Of a stretch of 28,906 nucleotides of DNA, positions 10,470-18,479 are shown in pieces (the stretch's first letter is position 1; every line of letters starts with the position of its first letter). The DNA lies in contig JALNQF010000456.1 in NCBI GenBank assembly GCA_028456385.1, positions 1 to 28,906 of the forward strand. The letters are read 5' to 3'. Both the position numbers and the translations under genes were made by a program. This stretch comes from Ophiosphaerella korrae. Taxonomy: Eukaryota; Ascomycota; Dothideomycetes; Pleosporales; Phaeosphaeriaceae. The notes under the pieces were generated by a model. It was not told where the DNA came from. It made no database searches and saw nothing but the letters and a program-made list of their open reading frames with translations.

Positions 10470-11870
10470 AGTAATTATATAATAATACTATAATAACCTA
10501 GTATATAAGTACGTAGAGATTGTATAGACTATAGAACTAATCTAGAAGAACTATAGATTTAGTAAGATAAAGGAGAAAGTAATATAGTTTATTAAAGAAT
10601 ACGTAAATTACTAGAAGAATAAGTATAAGATGTATACACCCTATAGAAAAATATAAGTAATTAAGATACTAAAAAAACTATAGATAGATATTATAATAAA
10701 CTTTATTATAGGACTACTAATATTAAAAGACCTAGTAATAGGAATAGGATATAATACAATAATAGTAATTGTAGACTAATTTACAAAATACGCTAAGATA
10801 GAGAAATTCTAAAGTAACTATATAGTAGATTAGCTAGGACACGTATTACTAGACGTACTAATATAAAGATATAAGATACTAAAAAGTATTATTAGTAATA
10901 GAGATAAGCTTTTTACGTCTAATTACTAAACAACGCTACTTATAGTAGTAAGGACAAAAAGAAAGCTATTAACAGCCTACTATCTATAGATAGATAGATA
11001 GACAAAATAGACTAATAGGACGTTAAAGATATACCTAAAGATTTATAGTAATTAGAAGTAAAATAATTAGGTATTACTATTACCTATAGTATAATTAGTA
11101 TATAATAATAAGTACTTAGAAGTAATAGGTAAAACACTATATTTTGTAAACTATAGGATATACCCTAATTTATTTAAAAGAATACTACTAAGACCTAAGA
11201 TAGAGGTAGTATTAGTTAGAGTAAAAGATATATAAGAACTCTATAATAAGATAAGATAAAAACTAGAAGAAGCTTAGAAATAAAGTATTTTATATATTAA
11301 CTAAAAATAAAAAATAGTACTTTAGCTAAAAGAAAGAGATAAAGCGTATCTTTATATAAAGAATCTATAGATAAAGCAACCTAGTAAAGGACTAGACTAC
11401 GTTAAGGTTAGACTATTTTTAGTTAAGGAAGATAACAAGCTAGTAATAAAAATACTAGAACTACCTAAAGACGCTAAGGTATACCTTAAGTTCTATATAA
11501 GCTTACTAGAACTAGCTAAGTTAAAAACACTAGTATAGCAACAATTCTAATATTAGAAAGAAGAGGATAATAAGTTTAAAGTCGAAGACCTATAGAGATA
11601 GTAAGAAATAAGACGCAACGCCTTCTAAAGTATATAGTTTCTCTAAGAGTAGCTAGTAAAATAGAAAGGCTACCTAGTAAGTAAAAATATATAGGAACCT
11701 AAAGCTAATCTATAGAATTATTAGTAGATACTTAAGAAAGTAAGAAGTAAGTACAATATACTAGGATATATAAGATATACAAAGCTATAGCTAGGATATA
11801 ATAGATATATTAGTAGAAGAAAGTTCTATAATAAACCTAACTATATAGAGCCTATAAAGCGCCCTTAGTT
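10470..11870 (+). pseudogene. Integrase with C-terminal chromodomain (element G)
   Basis: Remnant of the integrase. A degraded HHCC zinc domain lies at about 10485-10625. The core follows: I-N-F-I-I-G-L at about 10696, where the first catalytic Asp now reads Asn (10699-10701); V-D-x-F-T-K-Y-A at about 10771; and I-S-N-R-D-K-L-F, where the second catalytic Asp reads Asn (10897-10899). The D-R-Q-T-K-x-T-N-R-T-L segment at about 10990-11030 corresponds to the conserved T-D-G-Q-T-E-R region. A GPY/F-like C-terminal part covers about 11340-11530. The chromodomain spans about 11573-11745, with L-V-K-(W)-K-G-Y at 11653-11673 and the W-E-P motif at about 11690 with its Trp mutated to a stop. Two catalytic residues lost plus many stops: inactive. 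Confidence 0.92.
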
Positions 11871-12426
11871 ATAATAAACTTATCTAATAAGCTAATAGTA
11901 GACTAGATAGTAGGAGAAGAGGCGATATTAATAGTAGTAGTAGAATAGTTAAGAACTTACGCTAAGACCTTATTACCTTCTTACTCTAACTCTAACACTA
12001 AGTATAAGGCCTTATAACAAGCACACTCTTTAGTAGATTTTAATATTTTCTTATTATATAGTAAATAAGTAATAATAATAGTAAGAAGTTTTTTATTATT
12101 ATTAACTTTTTTATAGAACTTTTTATAAGTTTAATTAAGAGATTCCTAGGTTATACTAATATAGAGACGCCTTATATAAGTACACTTAGTATACTTTAGA
12201 GTAGAATCTAGTATAATAAAACAAGGAATACCTAAAAAAGAATAATATAGATAAGGTATTTTAGAAACATAGTTTATAGTAAAAATTTCTAATAAGAGAT
12301 AAAGTTTATAAGACTACAAAGGAAGTAATATTATAGTAAGATAGTTTTTAACTAGAAGGTAAGGTAAACTACTTATAAGCTAAACCTAACTAATAGAAGC
12401 CTAGGCCTAAGGATAGACCTAGCGTA
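11871..12426. other. Element G tail between pol and the polypurine tract
   Basis: About 550 bp after the chromodomain and before the polypurine tract with no domain I can name. It keeps some CpA and CpG. It could be an ordinary 3' untranslated spacer or hold a small extra reading frame; I see no frame that stands out. Confidence 0.4.
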
Positions 12427-12440
12427 AGAAAAGGGGATAG
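12427..12440 (+). other. Polypurine tract of element G
   Basis: AGAAAAGGGGATAG lies directly before the 3' LTR start TATTA at 12441. This purine run is where second-strand cDNA synthesis starts in LTR retrotransposons. Its position confirms the plus orientation and the LTR boundary. Confidence 0.85.
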
Positions 12441-12883
12441 TATTACAATACTAAGTAGCAAGTAAGCTATTATATTATACGCGATTAGGCTAGGTAATAT
12501 AGTATAGTAAGACACGTAACTATTTAGTAGTAAACGCTCTAGAGCGAACGCTCTAGAGTAAATACTCTAGAATAAGCATTCTAGAGTAAACGCTCTAGAG
12601 TAAGTACTTGGGAATAAACACTAGATAGTAAGTATATAGGAACGTTAATAGACCTTTATAGACTATTATGTTTAATCTCTTCTTTACCTTTTATCTTAAT
12701 AGAGTATTACAACTAATACTTTAATTAGATTCTTATCTATCTATTAATACTTATATACTTTATAATACTCTAATAAGAGCTAACTATTAATTAAGTTAAG
12801 TAACTATCTTGTTTATTAACCTCGCCTATCTTATAGAAGCCTACTTACCCTCGTTACCCTTACTTAGTTCTAAGGTCTTAACA
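12441..12883 (+). repeat. 3' LTR of element G (443 bp)
   Basis: Begins TATTACAATAC and ends CTTAACA. It matches the 5' LTR 6118-6518 throughout, mostly differing by C/T and G/A transitions, plus 42 extra bp in the palindromic array at 12534-12602. The next bases, ACTAA, do not match the GATAT before the 5' LTR, so no target-site duplication is visible. Confidence 0.93.
12534..12602. repeat. Palindromic 14-bp tandem units, five copies
   Basis: Five head-to-tail units around CTCTAGAG-type palindromes, spaced about 14 bp. Two keep the full CGCTCTAGAG form and others carry transitions such as ATACTCTAGAAT. The 5' LTR has only two units, so the array expanded or contracted after insertion or during the last replication cycle. 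Confidence 0.88.
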
Positions 12884-13249
12884 ACTAACTCTTAATAGTA
12901 TTAGTTTTGTAGATTTTATAATTATCTTATTAAAATCTCTATCCTAAATATATAATTAATATATAAACTAAAAATATTACTAATATATATATATATATAG
13001 TTATATATAGAGATAGATAAAGGAGTAAAAAGAAGTAGTAAAACTAACTACGTTTTATATACTTTTTAACTACTAGATTTTATACTTCTTAGATATATCT
13101 TTTATTATTAAAGGTTAGAGTCTTTATAGGGTCCCTTATTCTAATTAATTTAGATCGTCCTCCTATCTAAATAGATCCCTAAACTAAGATAGTTATATCT
13201 ATAGCTATAACTTCGTTAGTATTAGAGCTATATAAAAACTAATTTAATA
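12884..13249. other. Unassigned AT-rich sequence with (AT)n run
   Basis: No protein or element end recognised. It contains a short AT dinucleotide run at 12982-12999. A comparatively GC-richer patch at 13120-13190 may belong to the Tc1/mariner remnant that follows, but I found no terminal inverted repeat to prove it. Confidence 0.4.
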
Positions 13250-13830
13250 AAAAAAATATAGATAAAAAATATAATAAAATAATCTACTAGGATTTATTTA
13301 AAGCTTACTTTTATTAGTTGTAGAAATTAATTAGCGTCTAGCCTTAATTTTACTAACTTTTCTATAATACTCTTGTCTAGCTCTATACCCTCTTTATATA
13401 GAGTATTTATCTAAAAACAAAATCTTTTCTAGACTAAATCCTTCTTTTTCTACTAACTTTAGTTACTCCTTAGAGTGCTTTAGTCTTAGTTTAGCTAATT
13501 TAGCTAAAATTATTAGCTTTTTAGTAGCTATATTAGTAGTAACTCCCTCTTCTTTTAAAAAGTACTATAACTTTCTTATACTAATTCTAAGATTATTTTC
13601 TAGTATTAATCTCTTATTTATCTTTTTAGGGCTTTAAATTAAATATCTTAAAATAACTCTTTTTTCTCTTTTAGAAACCCTTGTTAGTCTTCTATTATAT
13701 CTTTTTATATCTTTAACTTTTATAGCTTTTTTCTTCTTAATTCTATTAATTATATTATATATTACTTTTATTTTTTTTTAAGATAGTAGCTATCTTATTA
13801 GGAGAGCTACTAGCTTCTAATAGAAGCTAG
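13250..13830 (-). pseudogene. Tc1/mariner-type transposase fragment
   Basis: Remnant of a cut-and-paste DNA transposase. On the minus strand from about 13800 downward there is a helix-turn-helix-like segment (K-I-A-T-I-L-K, then after a frameshift Y-N-I-I-x-R-I-K-K), a basic stretch, and then V-S-K-R-E-K-R-V-I-L-R-Y-L followed by F-L-K-E-E-G-V-T, both typical of the Tc1-like DNA-binding region. The first catalytic block reads L-D-K-Y-S-I-x-R-G at about 13415-13395, matching the S-D-E-C-S-I-x-R-G pattern, then A-R-Q-E. After a short further stretch the similarity ends near 13250, so the second and third acidic residues are missing. In-frame stops are TAG/TAA. I saw no terminal inverted repeats. 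The family assignment rests on several consecutive motifs and I am fairly sure of it. Confidence 0.75.
13810..13830. repeat. Short perfect hairpin
   Basis: Arms CTAGCTTCT (13810-13818) and AGAAGCTAG (13822-13830) are perfect reverse complements around a 3-base loop. It lies just beyond the N-terminal end of the transposase remnant. It could be part of a decayed element end; it has no terminator-like T run. Confidence 0.5.
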
Positions 13831-14328
13831 ATGTTTAATTTAAGTTTTAAGAGATTTAGTAGTATTTTAAAGGAATTAGAAGTATAAAAGTAAAATTTTA
13901 AAAAGATATTAATTTATAAGCTCTAGACTAAAATTTTAGTAATATATTACGTAACTTAACAAAAAAGATAAATTTTTTTTTTTTTTAATTATAAAAATTT
14001 ACTTTAATAAGTAATCTATACTAAAAATTTAATTATAAAAACTTTACTAACTAAATTAGGCTTAGTAGAAAAATTAAGCTTTTTTAAACCTAAATTAAAA
14101 AGTTATAATAAAAGAAAAATTAAGAAAAAAAATACCTTTACTTTAACTATTAATATAATAATATAGATTATATAATATAAGAAATTTTTTATTTAAAAAG
14201 TAAACTTTACCCTTTTCTCTACAAATTTAATATTTTATAATTTTTATAACTATTATAGTTTTAAAGATATAAAAGTTTAAAAATAGCTAAAAAAAAAAAT
14301 TACTCTTTATTTTTTGCACCCCTCTATA
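13831..14328. other. Unassigned AT-rich sequence with a 14-T run
   Basis: Very AT-rich, purine-biased sequence with homopolymer runs, the longest being 14 T at 13973-13986. I see no coding frame, LTR or inverted terminal repeat. Similarity to element B begins at about 14329, which marks the broken end of element C. Confidence 0.4.
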
Positions 14329-15149
14329 TAAATACAAGTCTATATACTACTAAAGATTAGGAGTTTTATATCTATCTCTTTTTTATTATATTTTTAATAA
14401 ACGCTTACTTAATCTTTAATTCTTCTTCTATTTTTTAATATACTAGACTCTAGCCTATATTTTTTCCTTCTTCTAAGTCTATTACTAAGTCCTATAGCTA
14501 ATATTCTAGAAGGTAGTTATCTAGCTCTATAAGCTATTTTTCCTATTTCTTGTATTCTTCTAGGAATTCTCTTTTATAAGTGCTTATATTAGCTTTTAGT
14601 ATATCTCTCTTAGAGTAACTAATTCTTCTTATTCTCTAATTAATCCTTAGGTTAGTTATCTATAATTATAGTATTCCTAATATTATATCTTATTTATTAT
14701 TAATTCTTGTTAAATCTATAACTATATTTTTAATCTTTAACTCTTATAGCTCTAGTAGAGAAAGTACTATCTTAAACCTAATAGGTTCTTAAATTAGTTT
14801 TCCTTTAATTATACTTAGTTATTAAGAGTATTTTTTTATAGTATACTTTATTCTTTATTTTTCTACAAACTTTATTAATATAAAGTTCCTTATAGTTTAC
14901 TATTAATTATTATTTATACGTTTCTTTCTTAGTATATTCTTTTTTTTATAATATATAGGCCTATTATACCTTATTAGGGCTATTACCCTACTTTATATAT
15001 ATAGTCTTTATCTTTTAAGTATTTATTTTATATATATTTATACTAAGGTTTTCCTAGGATATATTCTTAAAGTAGTTTTTTTCCTAGTCTAATTAATATA
15101 CACTCCTTATTAGGTATTCTAGTAATTTCTTAGCCTTTAATATCTTTAC
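14329..15149 (-). mobile_element. Element C, downstream half (protease to RT start)
   Basis: Minus-strand chromovirus sequence colinear with B from about 19537 to 20660, without the 278-bp solo LTR that interrupts B there. It joins directly to 23142-24711 when element B and one copy of TTTAC are removed. The fragment breaks within the N-terminal part of RT at about 14329, and the rest of pol and the 3' LTR are missing. Confidence 0.88.
14329..15149 (-). pseudogene. Protease and N-terminal RT remnant (element C)
   Basis: On the minus strand the protease active-site box reads I-I-N-S at about 14918-14905, where the family has I-D-S-G-A-T. One base is missing just after it compared with element F, so C carries a frameshift at the active site in addition to Asp to Asn. 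The protease C-terminal part, the linker and the first RT segment (colinear with F's L-V-V-Y-R-L-I-F region) follow down to 14329. Motif A and the Y-L-D-D box are absent through truncation. Stops are TAG/TAA. Confidence 0.75.
15145..15149. repeat. Target-site duplication of element B, left copy (TTTAC)
   Basis: TTTAC directly precedes the left LTR of B and is repeated at 23142-23146 directly after the right LTR. Removing B and one copy restores a continuous element C that aligns with B's own sequence around 20660-20700. Confidence 0.95.
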
Positions 15150-15582
15150 TATAATAGGGCCTCTTGTTATTAACTACAAAAGACTACTATAAGTTATTAG
15201 TAGATTAAGAGTTAATAATAAAAGCTTGTATAGTAATTAGTAATAACTATAAATAATAGTTAATTTTTGTATATAATATTAAGTATTAGCGTTCTAGGTT
15301 AGAGATTAGATTACTAATACTATCTTAATAATATACATTACTACTAACTATATATTCCTACTAATCTATTTGTGTTACATTATAGATTACTCTAATTTAT
15401 TACACGTATTTATAAATTACTCTAATCTATTATACATATTTATAGATTACTTTATATCTTATATATCTAGGTTGTAGTTTATTTCCTAATCTAGGTTATT
15501 ACTCTACTTACTCTATACTTTGTTAGCACTTAAGTTAAGACTAATTAGTTCTATCTCGATTTCTCCTATTACGTTTATAATA
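15150..15582 (-). repeat. 3' LTR of element B (433 bp)
   Basis: Minus-strand LTR, starting TATTATAAACG at 15582 (from TGTTA) and ending CTATTATA at 15150 (from TTACA). It pairs with 22679-23141. The 30-bp length difference is one unit of a 30-bp tandem array (two units here, about 15390-15452). Confidence 0.95.
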
Positions 15583-15597
15583 CTACTCCTTCCTCTA
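15583..15597 (-). other. Polypurine tract of element B
   Basis: On the minus strand AGAGGAAGGAGTAG ends directly at the 3' LTR start (15582). This fits the priming site for second-strand cDNA and confirms the minus orientation. Confidence 0.82.
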
Positions 15598-16262
15598 GAT
15601 AAGTCTTTATTTTCTTATTCTAGAGCTAAAGTTATTAATCTAGTTTCCTTATTAATGTAGAGTTCCTTATCCTCTCTCTCTATACTTACTAAGTCTACTC
15701 TTTATTACCTTTAATTAGTAAACTATATATTACGCTATAGTATTGTAATATTTCTTTATTCTTATTATAAGTCTTTAAATCCTCTATTAAACTATTTTTC
15801 TTTAAAGTATAGTAAGGCTTATAAGGCGTATATCTAAGCTAATACTTATTTATCTTGTAATCTCTTAGGTATGTCTCTAGTAGATTGTAGGTTTTCGAAG
15901 CTTATTCTTACGTCTATACTTATTTGTAATAGGGAAAGCTATTAACTAGGCTTAAGATAAACTATCTAAATAGATTATAGAGGCTAAAAAGGAACGTAAT
16001 TAGATTCTAAGTATATAAGTAGAAAATTATACTTGTTTAGTTTATCTTTATAAGATAAAGGCCTTAAATAATAAAAAATTTGTTATATAGGCTATTTTCT
16101 TAGAGTCTAAACTTAATTTTAAGGCTATTATAGAGGCTACTTAGGTTCCTATTAAGTTAAGTGCGTCTAACGCCTCTCTACTTACTATTAATAGTACGAG
16201 CCTTATCTATTTACTATAAGGCGTTCTAGAGGGTTTTAACTTTAGAACTCCTTTAGTTTCTT
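15598..16262 (-). pseudogene. Extra coding-like stretch between pol and 3' LTR (element B), unknown product
   Basis: The minus strand reads in one continuous frame from about 16220 to 15640 (about 190 codons) in which all stops are TAG or TAA. Segments such as S-R-E-A-L-D-A-L-N-L-I-G-T, A-F-P-I-T-N-K-Y-R and S-K-Y-R-E-R-E-D-K-E-L are rich in charged residues, unlike random AT-rich DNA. It lies after the chromodomain and before the polypurine tract, so it would be either a long C-terminal Pol extension or a separate 3' gene. Element A has no counterpart (its similarity ends at 250). I do not recognise a family, and a plain untranslated region is still possible. Confidence 0.35.
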
Positions 16263-16776
16263 AGAGTAATTAAAGTTATCTTCTAGTTCCTATACTTCTT
16301 TCTATAGTTACCCTTTCTCGTCTATACCTATCTATTTTACTAGGTAGTAGTTCCTTCTATTATAGAACTAGTATACTAGGATTTTCTTAACTTCTTATTC
16401 TTCTTATTCTCTATACATGTCTACTTTATATACTAGTAGTTCTATATCTTGTAGTACTTTTTCTAGTAGTACTATATAGAATATTAAGTATATCTTTATT
16501 TTACTTAGTAGCTTTAGTTTAAATATAACTAGCGTAACTTCTTTTTAATTTTATATAGTTAAATCTTTACGTAATTTAGTTTTAAACTAGATTGCTTACT
16601 CTTAATATTCTTTTGTACTAGCTATACTTTTTCTCTCTTTCTTAATTAAGGTCCCTCTATATATTTTTAGTTATAGTATTTTACTATATAATTATATAGG
16701 AACTCTACGTCCTATCTTAATTAATTATATATTTTTTTTATTCTATTTATAAAGTTTTCTTCTCTTAGAGACTAAG
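16263..16776 (-). pseudogene. Integrase C-terminus and chromodomain (element B, part 2)
   Basis: Continuation of the integrase beyond the TRIM insertion. The minus strand shows the integrase C-terminal region at about 16700-16500 and a chromodomain at about 16400-16270. The chromodomain reads K-I-L-V-Y-x-F-Y-N-R-R-N-Y-Y-L-V-K, with the following Trp as a stop (16332-16346), then G-I-D-E-K-G and E-L-E-D-N-F. This is the typical beta-strand plus acidic helix layout. Chromodomains on fungal Gypsy integrases are thought to steer insertion to H3K9-methylated heterochromatin, which fits the nested clustering here. Confidence 0.85.
16772..16776. repeat. Target-site duplication of the TRIM-like element, left copy (CTAAG)
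   Basis: CTAAG directly before 16777 is repeated at 17433-17437 directly after the right terminal repeat. Element A has a single CTAAG (778-782) at the same place in an uninterrupted integrase sequence. Confidence 0.95.
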
Positions 16777-16947
16777 TATAAGGCTAGGCTCTATACTACT
16801 AGACTAGACGTAACTCTAAAAGAGGTATAGTATACTTAATAGGTATACTAGGTATAGAATAGTATATATATATACTAGAGATACTTGTAGTAGGCCTAGG
16901 GCTAGCCTATAGCTAGCTAAGGGTTGCATAGAAAAGTACCTATAATA
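16777..16947 (-). repeat. TRIM-like element, terminal repeat copy 1 (3' LTR)
   Basis: 171 bp, no length difference from copy 2. It contains the inverted repeat GTATACTTAATAGGTATAC (intact in copy 2) and a TATATATATATA run that could act as a TATA box. The transitions relative to copy 2 include both C/T and G/A changes. Confidence 0.92.
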
Positions 16948-16967
16948 TTATCTCTCCCTTCCTTAGA
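16948..16967 (-). other. Polypurine tract of the TRIM-like element
   Basis: On the minus strand AAGGAAGGGAGAGATAA abuts the start of the 3' terminal repeat (16947). The complementary plus strand is a clear pyrimidine run. The opposite orientation has no purine run before its downstream repeat. Confidence 0.78.
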
Positions 16968-17175
16968 CCTTATTCTAAAGACCTAAGGTAGAGCGCAATT
17001 ACTATAGTACTACTAGATAACTACTATAAGCTTATAGCGTAGTACTATAGACTTATTACATTATTAAAAGAGTAGTAACGTAATACTCTATTACTATAGT
17101 AACAGACAAAGCTACGTACTATATACTAGACTCCTAGTAAGCGATAGTAATAAAGTAAGCCTTGCGCCTTAGCTA

Positions 17176-17198
17176 AAGTTAAAGGAGACCTTTAACTT
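17176..17198. repeat. Perfect 10-bp-arm hairpin inside the TRIM-like element
   Basis: Arms AAGTTAAAGG (17176-17185) and CCTTTAACTT (17189-17198) around a 3-base loop, intact despite RIP in the neighbourhood. It could be an RNA packaging or structural signal of a non-coding element; this is inference only. Confidence 0.6.
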
Positions 17199-17247
17199 AA
17201 CTAGCTTTAGCTAGCCTAAGAATAGAGCTATACTTAAACTTAGGCTA

Positions 17248-17261
17248 TATTAGGTATACTC
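17248..17261 (-). promoter_or_regulatory. Candidate self-priming site of the TRIM-like element
   Basis: Directly after the minus-strand 5' terminal repeat, with one spacer base, the 13 bases at 17248-17260 are the exact reverse complement of 17314-17326 inside that repeat. This is the layout of Tf1/sushi-type self-priming, where the transcript's own 5' part folds back to prime cDNA. The repeat is itself palindromic here, so chance or shared palindrome sequence is a real alternative. Confidence 0.4.
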
Positions 17262-17432
17262 TATAAGGCTAGGCTCTATACTACTAGACTAGACGTAACC
17301 CTAAAAGAAGTATAGTATACCTAATAGGTATACTAGGTATAGAATAGTATATATATATACTAGGGATACTTGTAGTAGGCCTAGGGCTAGCCTATAGCTA
17401 GCTAAAGGTTGTATAGAAAAGTACTTATAACA
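17262..17432 (-). repeat. TRIM-like element, terminal repeat copy 2 (5' LTR)
   Basis: 171 bp, aligned without gaps to 16777-16947 at a fixed offset of 485. It ends TATAACA, keeping the CA that is TA in copy 1. It is followed directly by the right CTAAG duplication at 17433-17437. Confidence 0.92.
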
Positions 17433-18400
17433 CTAAGACTTTACGTTTCTTAGTATTCTATATATATTTAGGTTAAATCTATAGTTTGTAAAAAAAAGTA
17501 ATACTCTTATTACTATATTCATTACGCTATTATATACTAACTATACTATAGGTAGTAACTATACCTAATTATTCTAGTTATAGTTAAAGTAGTATCTTAG
17601 ATATTACTCTACTATCTAGTTTATACGTTCTAATTATCTATCTATTTATAAGTAGTATACTATTAACATTATATAATTAATTCCTAATTGTACTATTATT
17701 ATTCTCTATAGTTTTAATATAAATCTTATATCTTTATCTATAATAATTTTGTCTAGAAGTCTATATTAACTAATTAGAGTTCCTAAAATTTAATATATAG
17801 TAACTTCTATCTTACTTTTCTCTTTATATAGTCTAAAGTATAAATACTTTATAAGTTTATCTACTATTATTAAGATTCTATTATACTTAATTCCTAATAT
17901 TAGATCTTTTAACTTTAGTAGCTTTGTAATAAAGTCTATTATAATAACTCCCTAAGGTTATACTAGTACTTTAACTAGTTGTAGTATTCTATATAGTACG
18001 TACCTATTATACTTATTTCTATAGTATTCTATATAGTCTCGTAGTACTTCTATTACTAATTATCTTACTTTTAGAATATAGTAGTCCTATAGTAGTCTAT
18101 CTAACGTTTTATTAATACCTTAGTATCTATATACTAGTAGTTTATAGAATTGTTATATAAACTCTCTCTATATCTTGTTTAGGATATACGTTTATTTATA
18201 TACTTTTATAAGTCTTTCTTAGATCTTAAGTTTTTCTATTTCTTTAGAGGCTCTTTCTATTTCTTTCTAAATCTATTTGTCTAGCTTGCTACTTGTTCTT
18301 TTAAGCGTTATAGCTATTTTTAGTATATTTAGGACTAAATATCTATCTTTATTCTTGACTAGAACTATACTAGTAGCGTTTACTTCTTTCTATAAGTTTA
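17433..18400 (-). pseudogene. Integrase, zinc domain and core (element B, part 1)
   Basis: N-terminal two thirds of the integrase, split from its C-terminus by the TRIM-like element. On the minus strand the zinc-binding part (about 18140-17980) has its C-x-x-C turned to Y-x-x-Y and then a basic linker that is complete here. Element A lacks 40 bp of this linker. The core begins with D-F-I at about 17936, with the Asp codon kept (17934-17936), followed by K-L-x-K-S-K and I-L-V-I-V. Stops are TAG/TAA. The direct repeat TAGTATTCTATATAGT at 17982-17997 and 18022-18037 lies in the zinc domain. Confidence 0.85.
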
Positions 18401-18479
18401 GCCTTCTACTTAAGGTATCTATAAACTAATTATCTTTGCCCTTAGTATATATAATTTTAAAATTAAATATTAACAAGTA

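Larger units (their letters stand above)
6118..12883 (+). mobile_element. Element G: full-length Ty3/Gypsy chromovirus (6.77 kb)
   Basis: Complete but inactive LTR retrotransposon. In order it holds the 5' LTR (6118-6518), gag with a zinc knuckle, an aspartic protease, RT, RNase H, integrase with chromodomain, a non-coding or unassigned tail, a polypurine tract and the 3' LTR (12441-12883). Gene order with integrase after RT marks it as Ty3/Gypsy, and the chromodomain marks it as a chromovirus. It is a different family from A-F. It sits in the gag of element D, but the flanks do not form a duplication (GATAT before, ACTAA after). Confidence 0.93.
16777..17432 (-). mobile_element. TRIM-like miniature LTR element (656 bp)
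   Basis: Non-coding element with 171-bp terminal direct repeats (16777-16947 and 17262-17432) around a 314-bp interior, flanked by a perfect CTAAG duplication and inserted in B's integrase. The repeats end in TATA...ACA (from TGTA...ACA), read in minus as TGTTATAAG...CTTATA. A polypurine run lies directly upstream of the minus-strand 3' repeat and a candidate primer site directly after the minus-strand 5' repeat, so the minus orientation is favoured. The interior holds no frame of note. Size and structure fit terminal-repeat retrotransposons in miniature (TRIM), which move with enzymes from other elements. The two repeats differ at 8 of 171 positions, all transitions. Confidence 0.88.

Noticed and set aside
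10987..11002. GATA tandem run as a microsatellite or regulatory array
   Set aside because: It lies in frame within the conserved integrase segment of G, where the codons explain it.
6209..12602. Short regularly spaced repeats that could suggest a CRISPR array
   Set aside because: The units are head-to-tail with no unique spacers and lie inside LTRs of a eukaryotic retrotransposon.
12982..12999. AT dinucleotide run as a functional site or origin
   Set aside because: A short simple repeat is expected by chance in DNA this rich in TpA and ApT, and nothing around it supports a role.
13250..14328. Terminal inverted repeats for the Tc1/mariner remnant
   Set aside because: I found only a short local hairpin (13810-13830) and no long pair of inverted ends flanking the transposase, so element limits cannot be given.
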